This document shows positions 44,756 to 54,937 of a stretch of DNA of 64,000 nucleotides, piece by piece; position 1 is the stretch's first letter, and every line of letters begins with the position of its first letter. The notes beneath the pieces are model-generated. The model made no database searches. It was not told the origin of the DNA and worked only from the letters and a program-made list of their open reading frames with translations. The position numbers and the translations under genes are program-made. Origin of the DNA: Peribolospora baueri (lineage: Eukaryota; Basidiomycota; Peribolosporomycetes; Peribolosporales; Peribolosporaceae); the NCBI GenBank assembly GCA_029717555.1, contig JAMDHS010000001.1:434001-498000 (forward strand). Reading direction: 5' to 3'.

Positions 44756-46612
44756 TTATGTCCGCGTCAGCGTCCGAGTCGACGCCGGCACGAAGCAGGA
44801 TCGGCGCAAGTGCTGAAGCCAACTCGTGGTGTGGGCGGCGGGGACGGAGGCGGCCTCCGCTTCCATGTCGTCATCCGCCTCCTCGTCTGGTACGGTCCGA
44901 TGGGCTTGACGAAGCGTGCTGACGGCCTTGATCGTCCTCCCAAGTCGGTCCTTGACGTCGGCGACCGCGGTCGCGAACGATCCGCTGATTCTCTCCTCGA
45001 CCTCCGTCTTCACTTCCAACAGCTGCCGTTCCGTCTCTTCTGCGGAGCCGGTCGACTTCCAGGCCCCAGCGGCGATGCGCTCCTCGATCGAGCGGTCCAC
45101 CCGGGCGGCCACGGCCCGGCCCAAGAGAGCCAAGTCGTATAATCCCGGCGCAAATGTCGGGTTGTACGCCAGCTCTCCCGGATGGCGTTGGACGGAGAGG
45201 AGAACGAGGTCGGTCGGTCGAGGACCGACGCGGGCGATGAGAGGCCGGCAAGCGAGGTCCAGGTAGACTTCTGGGTCGAGCCGGCGGTTGAATCCGGAAT
45301 GGTCCCTATCCGTGCGGCTCGGATCCAGGGCCAGAGAGGCGACCAAGAAGTCGACAATACCTCTGATCTCCCTTTCTAGCCTCATCGCGGGCCCTGCCTC
45401 TGGCGCCCACCTCCATCCTATGCGACCTTCTACCTCCTCCTCAGTCGTCGCCTTCATTAGGGTCAAGCGGACGACCCTATCTCCGCGCTTGCGAAGAGCC
45501 TTCGCGGCCGCCTTGAACCGTCCCCACCGGGGCCCGGTCCCACCGCCATCTCCTGGCGGACGCCCTCCAGCATGCGATCGAGCTCCTCTTCTAGCTCTTC
45601 GTCGCGTTCGGTCGGCAACTCGATCTTGGGGTATCGAGTGAGAATGTCGCGAACGAGCCGCATGAGGTGGGCGTCCGGCTCTATAGCGTGGTCGAACCCG
45701 CCTGGAGAAGAGTTCAGGGAAGAACGGGCGCTGATGGCGATCAAGAGGCGCTCCGTCTGAGAGATGAGCGCCTCTTGGCGGGGCGGCCAGCGAGCCGGTA
45801 ATGTCGACAGCCAGTCCCGGAAGGTGAAAGACGGACCACTGGGCTGCGGTCGACGTCGACTTTTGGAAATTGCGCAACCTGGCATACTCGCCGTCGACGT
45901 CGTGCTCGATTCGGCCTTGAGGGCTGCTCGCTATCGTGTAGCCCCAGTAAAAGAGCGACGCGGGCGACGGCTCGGCGGGCGGTACGTCGCACTTGAGGCG
46001 TGGAACCCCGTGGGCGTCCTGTGCCAACTGGATGGACGCCTCTGAGCCAAGCCGATACGTCCTCACGACGTCCCGCAGCGTCGCAACTGCCTAAGCCGTA
46101 TCTCCGGGGTAGTCTCGTTGATACCTGAGGAGGCCTTGCATGAGAGCGGCAGGCGAGTCAAAGGCGCATTGACGCAAGTAAAAGATCGCCTTTTGGGCAT
46201 TGGGCTTGAGGTCCTTTGCTCTGTGACAGGCATCAAGGGACGACGGGTCGAGGTCAAACGGCGATGTGACCAAGGCGAGGCTGAGGCGGCTGATGCCGTG
46301 GTCGACCTTGGTCCAGATGCCATCGGCGGCGTCAAAGGGGCGCTGCTGGCGGTGAGAGCGGACCTTGTTGATTGCTTCCTTGAGGCCGTCGCTAGGCCCT
46401 TGCCAGACGGCGGCTTCCTGCCGTCGAAGGCCCACCTCGTCGACGAGCTTGCACATGGCTATATTCGCATCGTCGAGGTTCTTCCGAGCCTTCTTCCGAG
46501 CCTCGTCTCGACGGAGCTCCTTGGCCTCGGTTGGGGAAGTGGGATCGGCGCGACGGGCTCGACGACGGGCATTCGAGGGGAGGTCGGACAACGAAGCGGT
46601 GAGTCGCGGCAT
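44756..46612 (-). pseudogene. Broken coding region of unknown family next to the Helitron remnant
   Basis: About 1.85 kb of minus-strand sequence has protein-like character but is spread over changing frames with internal stops. Parts: a Lys/Arg/Ala-rich helical start (46091-46612, with AMCKLVDEVGLRRQEAAVWQ and SLALVTSPFDLDPSSLDACH); a middle part (about 45470-46060, with FYWGYTIASSPQGRIEHDVD and HLMRLVRDILTRYPKIELPT); and a C-terminal part (44756-45560, with RLTLMKATTEEEVEGRIGWR and EEERISG-type coiled coil). I recognise no domain. It lies tail to tail with the Helitron helicase piece and may be cargo of that element or an independent gene; either way it no longer reads as one frame. Confidence 0.5.
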
Positions 46613-47945
46613 AAAGCAGGGCCGTCCTTATGTGCTTCAGGCTCCCACCTTGCGCTTTCCGTTACCTACGGCGACTTCTTTTCCCTTGTTCATGGCTGCT
46701 TAAGCACGCTCGTTCGGTGATTTTGGTTTTCTGGGTAATCGAATCAGCGTCCATGCGCCTGCCGATGGAAGCAGGAGGGCGAGCGAAGGAGCGCGCTTAC
46801 TTGAAGTCTGGTCGGGAACAAGGCGTCGCGACCACAACTGTTGGCGGCGAGGATGGGGTTGGACGAAGACGGGGGACACCTACTGGAACGGTGAAACGAC
46901 GAGGCGACGAGGGGACAGGAGGACACGAGGAGACGAGACGAGGAGATGAGGGAACGAGACGAGGAGACGAGGAGGTGACGAAGGGACGAGGAGGGGACGT
47001 CGGCGAGATTAAATATAAGGGAAGTCAGGCCGACGGAGATGAGGGAGAAAGGGGGGGACGACAGGGACGAACGAGTGGGCGACGACCGGTTGGCGTCCCC
47101 CCTTCCCACTTTCCCACCTTCCCCTGGCGAGCTGCCGACCCCTGGACGCGCATACACCACGTCGACGCATTCATACTCGCTTCCTAGTCGGTGGACATGG
47201 CTCTGCCCTGGGGTATTTGCCGACGGTGTGTGGTGTCCCACCAGGTTAGTCCTCCCATTGCCGACAGACCGGGAAATCAGAGCGTGGACCGCCGTTTGCA
47301 ACGAACCTCTCGATAAAGGGTTATTCGTCCTCCTACCATCGTCCGATGGCGGCCGCGAGCGAAGCGAACAGAAGGGAGCGGGGCGGCGTGAGTGCGTGAG
47401 GAGAGAGGAAAAGAGAAAGGGAGGGAGAGAGAAGAAAAGGGGCGACCAAGAAGGTAAAAAAAAGTGCAAACGGTATGGTACGACGATCGCTGACCTGAAC
47501 CCCGACACCAAAAGACATGTTAGGAGACGGGAGGCCGGCTTGCACGCCGTATGCTCTCTCTGTCGCGAGCTAGCTAGCTTGGTCCCTTTGGGTCCAAGCT
47601 GGCCCTCTCTCTCACTGCGGGCGGGGCTTTGAAGAGATCGGTCCACAATCCATCCGTCGTGAGCTCCCCGTCGCCCTCCCCGTCGCCCCCGACCTCCCCG
47701 TCCCTCTCGCTCCCCGTCGGCCAGCTGGCTAGCCCAGCCTAGCGGCAGGTTTCCCGCCGAACTCGAACTCGAACTCGATCTTCTCATCCCGGCCCCGGCA
47801 AAGGAAAGGAAAGGAAAGGAAAGAAATGTGCTGCGTCTGGCAGCATGGATTTCGTTCCGATGACGGCGACGACGACGACGACGGCGACGGGTATTCGTAC
47901 AGTGCAGGCAGGCGCGTTCGAAACGTGTGTGTGGCCTCGCGCGGG
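46613..47945. other. Intergenic region right of the transposon island
   Basis: It contains GACGAG/GGAGAC repeats (46890-47000), GGGAGAGAG tracts (47390-47440), CCCCGTCGCC repeats (47660-47720) and AAAGG units (47800-47822). A long minus-strand frame across it overlaps the GDSL exons out of frame and is not believed to be coding. Confidence 0.55.
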
Positions 47946-49384
47946 TTAGATTTGGCCGGCGCCGGTGCTGGTGACGTCGGTGTGGCCTTGGAGGAACGCG
48001 ACGACCTTTTCTGCGAGGATGCGATCGGCGTGCTCGCTGGGGCTGAAGAGAAGAAAGGAGCGGAGCGGGATCGACGTCAGCGATCCGATCTGATCCGAAA
48101 AGAAAGCCTTCTTTCCCTCCGCGCTCGCTCACTGCAGGCTGTTCCAGAAGAGATAGTTCTCCGGGTCCGAGCAAGCGCCGGAGGGCTGGTCGCAGAAGGA
48201 CGAAGTGTTGGTGAAGCCGTAGCGGGACGGGTTGTGGTATTCGTCCCAGCTGAACGAGCGGACGGCGGGTGGCGGCATGAGTGAATCGGCGTCGCTCGAG
48301 GCGGCCCGAGAACGAGAACGAGAACGAGAACGGGCTCACAAAAGATCATAAGTAGGAAAGATCTGGATGTCGGTGCCGTCGGCCAGGGTCGTCTGAAGAG
48401 CGTCCAGCTCGTACTTTTGCACCAGGTTGTTCGCGTTGACGTAGTTGGCCATGGTTTGCGCTACCAAGGGGCCTGATAGCAGGGGCGGGACGACGACTGG
48501 TGAACAGGAGAGAAGGGCGGGACGACGACGACGACGAGACGACGCGCTCACCGTTCTCCGGGTAAGAGCCCCACATACTCGTCAACTGTAGGGGGATATT
48601 TTGAAGGACAAGAAACTTGCGTATGCCCAACGCTCTTAACCTCTTCACTTGTGCTACCACACAGGCCGCCTCGTCCTGAAGGAGAACGCCGGGGGGTAGC
48701 TTGTCGTTGGTGTTAGGGTTGAAGAACTGGGTGAAGAAGAAGCCGAGGTCGTTGGTGCCTATGAAGATGGCGGCGAGGGTGTCGGAGGTGAAGAGGTAGG
48801 ACAGGGACTTGTTGCCGGTCAACTCGTCGATTTGCATGGTGACGTCCTTTAAGAGACGAGCGGGTGGTGATGAGCAAGGGACGACGGCACGTCCACCCAT
48901 TCCACTCACGAGCCGCCACCCATTCCACTCACGAGATCAGGCGCTCTCGAAAACAACGAGTTGTTGCACGTGGCGGCAGAGTAAGCAAAGTTAAAGACAT
49001 TGATGGACGTCGTGTTGGCAATAAACTCGGGCCAGGCGAGGCCGTTGTCGGCCCTGCCTGTGGGAGGGGGTGGGCAGGAGGGGAAAGGGTAGGCGTCGGA
49101 GACGTTTGGGGGTACGGAGAATTTGCGCCAGGCGTTGCAGTTGTCGGTGTAGCCTTGGCGAGGAGGAGGATGGTAAGGCGTCCGCGTGCTGCGCTCTTCA
49201 CGAAGCCCTCGCCGCCGCCTCTTGACTCACTATCGCCAAAGATGATCATGTTCTTCGGTAGCGGCTTGGCTCCATGGCTCGGGGGACTCGCGCGAGGGTC
49301 GACAGCGACGGCCGAGACGGCGTCGAAGCGGATAAGCGGAAGAGAAGCGGCGAGCAGGGCGGCCACCCAGGCGAGCTTGGTCAT
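47946..49384 (-). CDS. Secreted GDSL/SGNH-family esterase
   Basis: Probable secreted carbohydrate acetylesterase or lipase-like hydrolase (CE16-like). Exons complement(47946..48042, 48133..48249, 48340..48472, 48552..48846, 48933..49153, 49231..49384), about 338 residues. A signal peptide (MTKLAWVAALLAASLPLIRF) precedes block I IIFGDSYTDN (Ser52), then ANTTSINVFNFAYSAATCNN, block III FIGTNDLGFFF, and FWDEYHNPSRYGF. Block V reads FWNSLHPSEHAD: the His is present (~307), but the position usually held by Asp in DxxH is Asn. Cysteines in SSFCDQPSGACSDPENY suggest a disulfide. The exon-2 donor region is duplicated (see findings). Substrate not predictable from sequence. Confidence 0.9.
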
Positions 49385-50679
49385 GACTTGCGGCTGGCGA
49401 GAGAGGAGGGAATATCAATGCAATGCGCTGTCACGACCTAGACGTCGTGAGTGGACGATGGAGGGAGAGGGGAGGAGGTGTTGGTCCCCCCCTTTCCCCG
49501 ACCCCCCGCCCCCGCACGACGGTGGACGGCCAAGGCAGGCGGGGATCGCCGGTTATTCCTCGGCTAGGGCGGCGTCTAGCTTGATCGACGCGGTGATGCG
49601 AAGGAAGGAGAGGTCAGCTGAGGAAGAAGAAGCTGCAGCGAGCGCCGCTGGCGATCCGGTGCGCCGAAGGGTCCGGCGGCGTCACAGTGACATGACGGCT
49701 GCATCGGGATGGCCACGGCCAAGGACGGTCGGTCGGACCGGCTTAGCGGATGGACGAGTGGGCGATGGGAAGAAGGCCGTGGCCGACGTCGGCCAAGCGT
49801 GCGGAGAGGAGGAGGAGGAGGAGCCATCATCGACGAGCGGAGGTTGTGCTTGTGCGAGTGCGACCAAGGTGAGCCCGCTGCCGTGCTAAACGAATCCAAA
49901 GCCATCCATCCGTCCCTATCCTATCCCATCCATCCATCCTCCCTCCCTCCATGTCTCCGTCTCATCACGATCACGACCACCGGACTAATTAAAACGAATA
50001 AGCCTTGCTTCTGGGGGCCAACGCGCGCACGAGCTGCGAGCGAGCGAGAGAGGCTTGAAGAGGAAGGCCGAGGCGGCTGCTGCGTACCCAGTGGTGGTGG
50101 TACGCCCCTGGATGGTGCAAGGCGAAGAAAGAAGAAGAAGGGGTCAAGGCGTTGGTCGACTTGGATTTGATATGATCGGAACCGGCGCTTATTACTCCTG
50201 TCCGCCATCCTCCATCCGCCATCCCTCTCATCCTATCTGATTTTTTCTGTCTTTGCTCCATCACGCCGACGACCTCTTCACTCCTCGTCCCGTCTCTGGC
50301 TGTCTCTCTCTCTGCCCTCGCCTCGCCTCGCACACAACGTCGACGACACGGCGGATCGCCGCGTCCGGCGCAGCCAGCACGACGCCACCGCATCTTCTTC
50401 TCGTCGCCGCACAGCCGTCCTCGTCCGTACAGCCGGGCTATCTTAGCACGCCCTGTCCGTATTGCCATTGTCATTGACATTGATATTGCCATCCCATCGC
50501 CATCGCCATCGCCATCGCCATCGCCATCCCTGTCACCGCCACCAGCGTATCCCCCACTCTTCTCCCTCCTCGTCTTCCTCTTCGACGAACGACCACTCGC
50601 AACGACAACCGCAACGACAACGATAACGACGACCGCTACGACGACGCACAACCACCCCCACCACAACAATCACCATCAC
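49385..50679. promoter_or_regulatory. Divergent promoter region, GDSL esterase / DUF676 hydrolase
   Basis: About 1.3 kb with a (CATCGC)n array at 50495-50527 and CAACGAC repeats (50595-50650) before the plus-strand ATG. The ORFs here are repeat-driven; none is believed. Confidence 0.5.
50495..50527. repeat. (CATCGC)n microsatellite
   Basis: Five CATCGC units in a row, flanked by degenerate CATTG/CATTGC units on the left. Confidence 0.9.
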
Positions 50680-53365
50680 ATGACGACAATGACCACACAT
50701 TATCTCCCTCGCCGCTCCACCACCTTGCCCGCCTCCAACCCTCCTACCTCCTCCCCCGGCTCCTCTCCCATTCCATCCCCCTCACCACATCTCCCTCCCT
50801 CCCTCCCGCTCACCTCCAACTTTCGTCCCCTCTCCTCCCCGTCCCCGCGCTCCCCGTTGCTCTCCCCACCCCCGCACTCTCCCCTCCTCTTTCCACCTTC
50901 CCCGTCTTCCTCTCCTCGACACAGCCGCCAAGTGGCCATGCTTTTACTCGTCTTTATTCATGGGTGCGTGTCGATCGATCCATGACTTCACGCCCACTTG
51001 GTTGATAGAAACCGCAATCGCCCCGCTCATCCTCCTCCTCTTCTTTGTTCGTCCACACAGCTTCAAAGGCAGCGCAGAAACGACGTTTGCAGACTTTCCC
51101 TCCCGCCTAGCTCACATCCTCACAGACACCTACCAAGATATCGTCGTACAGTCTGTTGTCTATCCTACCTATGAGACTAGCGGCCAGTTGGTGAGGTCTT
51201 CTTCTGTGTTCCCTTTTCTTTTCTTTTTGTTGTCACTACGGCTCCGGCTTGCTCTCCATTTCCTTTTCTTTGTGTCGTCGTTACGGCTCCCACTTGCTCT
51301 CCATTTCCTTTCTTTTTGCTGTCACTACGGCTCCGACTTTCTCTCGATTTGTTTTTCTTTTCGTCGTCACTACGCCTCCCACTTGCTCTCTATGTGTCCT
51401 TGCGCTCCAGTCGAATCCTTCCCCCTTTTTCGTACTAACCGTCGTCCTTGTAAATAATCCTCCTCCTGTCTCTTTCGACCCTCTACCCCCTCAGTCCGAC
51501 GCCGTCGACAACTTCGTCTCCTGGCTCACCCGTCTCGTTCTCAACTACGAAGCCCAGCCTACCACCGCTCCGCCTCGCTCTTCCAAAGTCCAACGCGACC
51601 ACGACCCACACCGACCTCGCCCTCCCTTGCGCTCGCCCTCCTCCGCCTCCTCCTCTAGGACTTCCTCTCCCATCCCCCCGCCTTCGCCCCACTTCCCTCC
51701 CGGCCACGGAGGAGGTGCAGGAAGCGTCAAGGTCGTCCTCTGCGGACACTCCATGGGCGGCCTCATCGCCGTTGACGCCGCACTGCAGATCGCCAGGGAC
51801 AGGGTCGGAGACGAGATGAAACTCTGGCCCAGGGTGTGCGCCGTTGTCGCCTATGACACGCCCGTGAGTAGTCCCTGGTAGTCCCTGGTCGTCCCTTTTA
51901 CTTAGCTCGGACCGGCTTGACTCTTCTCTTCTGCTCCGCCCGTCTCCATCGTAGTACTACGGCGTCCATCCGCACGTCTTCCGAAACACCATTTCCAAGT
52001 ACTCTCCCTACGTCAAGGCCGCCTCCGAGATCGGCGCCGTCCTCGGCCCCATCGGCCTCGGCATCGCGTCCAAGCTCGGTTGGGCCGCCGGCGGTGCCAA
52101 CAAAACGCCCGACAAGGGTAAGGCCAGGGCCGAGGACGTGGAGATGGGCAGCCCGGCCGACGGCTCTTCGCCCACCGAGCGCGTCGACAAGACCAAGGCC
52201 AAAGCCAGCGCCGCACATTGGAACCGACGCTCTGTCTCTTTCGGCGGTTCCACTGTCGGAAATGGCGTGGGTGGAGGGACGGGCTTCTGGAGCAAGCTGG
52301 GAGCGTTCGGAGGGAGCGAGTCGCGAGGAGACAGCGCGTCCTCCTCTCCCCGTTCCAGCCCCTTCGCCACGCCCCTGTCGCCTTCCTTCCCATCCAACGT
52401 CCAAGACTTGCCCCCGCCGGCGTCATCACCGCTCCATTCCCCCCCGGTACCCTCCTCCCCCCTCCTCTCCCGCTTCACCCCCACCTCCCAAGGCTTGCGA
52501 AACGCCCTCTACGCAACCTCCGCCTTTGCCGTCGCTGGCGGAGCAGCAGCGGCCGCGTACTCGCAAAGAGAGAACATACGCATGTCCTGGACTTCGCTCA
52601 ATGCTCATATGCTCTGGCTTAGCAACCTTTGGGACGATCATGGGCTGAGGAAGCGGTGAGTACGGTTCGTCGAGCCGCTTCCATTTGGTCGTGTCGGCTC
52701 ATCGCACATCCGTCCTTGCCTCGCATCGCATGCAGCGTCCAAGACCTCATCGAGCTCCCCGACGTGCTCTTCCACTGCTTCTACACGCGCCTGCCCGAGC
52801 GCCAGGCATTGGGCGAGAAGGAACGCACTTTCATCATCCTGCCCAGCAGGACGGCCATCGCCGCTGCCGGCTCCTTCAGCCCTTGCAACAACCACGTGGC
52901 CAAGGATGAGGTGGAGGCGCACGTTGGCATGTTTACACCCAAGGCTAACACTGGCTTTTATGACCTTGGTCTTCGTGAGTTCTATCGTCAGGATTGGGCC
53001 GCGGGACGCCGGCTCACCCGGGGTCTATCATTCTCTCCTTTTCGTTTTTTTTCTTGGGCCACCCAGGCTCTGCCTCTCTGATCGGCCAAGCGCTCGACTC
53101 GGAAACGCGGTACGGCAACCAGACGCGCTCCCAGCTGGCCACGCACGTCGATCCCGAGCCCGAGACGGGCCTCCGCGAAGGCGATCCGTCGCTGACGGTC
53201 GCGTGGGAGGCCGAGCTGTCGGAGCGGCAGAGAGCGAAGGAGGAGGCTCAGAAGAGGGAGGAAGAGGAGGAGAAGAGGAGGTGGGGTGAGATTGAGGAGG
53301 AGAAGCGGAGGAGGTTGATGGATGAGTTGGACGAAGACGAGTTGGAGAGCGCGGACAGGGCGTGA
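50680..53365 (+). CDS. DUF676-type alpha/beta hydrolase (putative lipase)
   Basis: Exons 50680..50963, 51061..51190, 51495..51863, 51955..52655, 52736..52974, 53067..53365 give about 673 residues. The core begins MLLLVFIHGFKGSAETTFAD (oxyanion strand, ~87-106), followed by LTDTYQDIVVQSVVYPTYET, the nucleophile elbow VVLCGHSMGGLIAVDA (Ser224) and VVAYDTPYYGVHPHVFRN. A weak hydrophobic stretch (ALYATSAFAVAGGAAAAAYS) lies at ~470-490. The tail is a strongly charged Glu/Arg/Lys helix, probably a coiled coil. The first ~85 residues are Pro/Ser-rich; translation could instead start at the internal Met at 50939. DUF676 proteins act on lipids or ester bonds; no specific substrate can be named. Confidence 0.82.
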
Positions 53366-54937
53366 TCGGCCCTGACTGAGTGCGTGGATCGGCCAGCACG
53401 GTCGAACGAAGGAACGAGCAATGCTTCTATCTCTGCAATCCCCATTAATGAACATGCGGTTCGGTCTCGGCTCTCGGCTTTCGAGCGCCTCCCAGCGGAC
53501 CTCGCCTCGACGGTTATACCTCCCTCTTCGTTCGTTCAGCTGGCTAGCTAGTGGCTGGCTTAGCTTTGCTACCTTTGGTGCCCTTATCGCCTTGGATCGT
53601 GCCCGCCATCAGACTTTGGGTGCTTAGACTTTTTTCCCTTATTATTCTTTTTTCCTCCCTTGGCTTTTTCGTTGGACCTTTGTCTTCCCCCCCGTCTTCC
53701 CGTTTCATTTCACCCTCGTCTCTCAATGGCATGCGACATTTATCAGATCGTATCAGATTAGACACACCGGTTCCCGCTCCGCTCCCCTCTTCTATAACCT
53801 TCCCTTGCTCCTCTGCCCCCCTTCCTGTCTCTTTCTCGTCTGCTCTTCTCTCGAGGTTTTTTTTACACAAGATCGAGACACATTGGGCGTTCCCGCCCTC
53901 CTCCTGCAGCGCTCGGTTCGGTGCGCCGAGTCGTCAGAAAGAAACCTGTCCCTCTCTGACCGACTCGAGGTTGGCTAGACTAGACTAGGCAAGACTAGAC
54001 TTGTCTTTTTCTTTTTCTTTTTTCATCAGAGGACGATCGATGCGTTCGTTCGTTCTCTTGCGAGTCGCCTCCGCCCCGTCCCGTCCCGTGTAGACGGTCT
54101 TCTGTCCTGTGGGCAGAATGAGCCGCGAGTGGACACGCGCGAGTCGCTCGGCCTCCTTTCTTTCTTCTTTCTTTCTTACTTTCGCCTCGTCCGATCTGAT
54201 GTGATCTGACCTGATGCAATCCAATCCAATCCCATCCAATCCAATCCAGACGTCCGCGTTGCAAAGACAGGTAAAGAGGCGAACGGAAGGAAATGAAGGA
54301 ATTAACATGGAACGAGAGGCGGGGCGAAGGGAGGAGAGGAGGGCGGGGGGGGGGGGGGGGGGGCGGCCCATGCGGTTCGGTTCGAAACCAACCGAGTCTC
54401 GATCGATCCATCGAAATGGAAGGACCGATCGACCGATCGAAAGAGGAAATGCGAGCCCCATCTATATCTACGATGGCGGAAGGACGGATGGACGGATGAA
54501 TGGATGAATGAACAGATAAGATAGATAGAGAGATAGAGAGATGGATAGATAGATGAATGAATGAGCGAATGAGCGAACGAACGGATGGATGGATGGAGGC
54601 GAAGCGACGAAAGGACGAAGCGACGAAGCGAAGGGAAGGAAAAAAAAAGAAATTAGGGAGTGGGAGCGGGAAGCGGGAAGCGAACAACAAGGGTAGCGAC
54701 GACGAAGGACCGAAGGAGCGTGGGTGACGACGAGGGAGGGAAACGAACGAACGAACGAGAGTGGGGTGACGATACGAAGACGAGAAAAGACGGCGTCGAC
54801 TTTTGGCCAGTCGGCGTGAACGGAGGAAGGAGACTGAGAAGCCTCGCTCGACGACACGACAGCCCGCGGGTGCGGGTGCGGGTGAGTCTGAATCGGCCTG
54901 GGCCGGGCACTCGGGGCGGGGGCGGGGCGCGATCGGC
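53366..54937. other. Convergent 1.6-kb 3' flank with homopolymer G and GATA repeats
   Basis: No gene. Notable are ATCCAATCC repeats (54219-54247), a run of about 19 G (around 54345-54363) and GATAGA/GGATGGAT repeats (54515-54595). Confidence 0.55.

Noticed and set aside
46744-48339. 531-residue minus-strand ORF
   Set aside because: It overlaps the last GDSL exons in another frame and consists of Ser/Arg/Pro low-complexity sequence across simple repeats.
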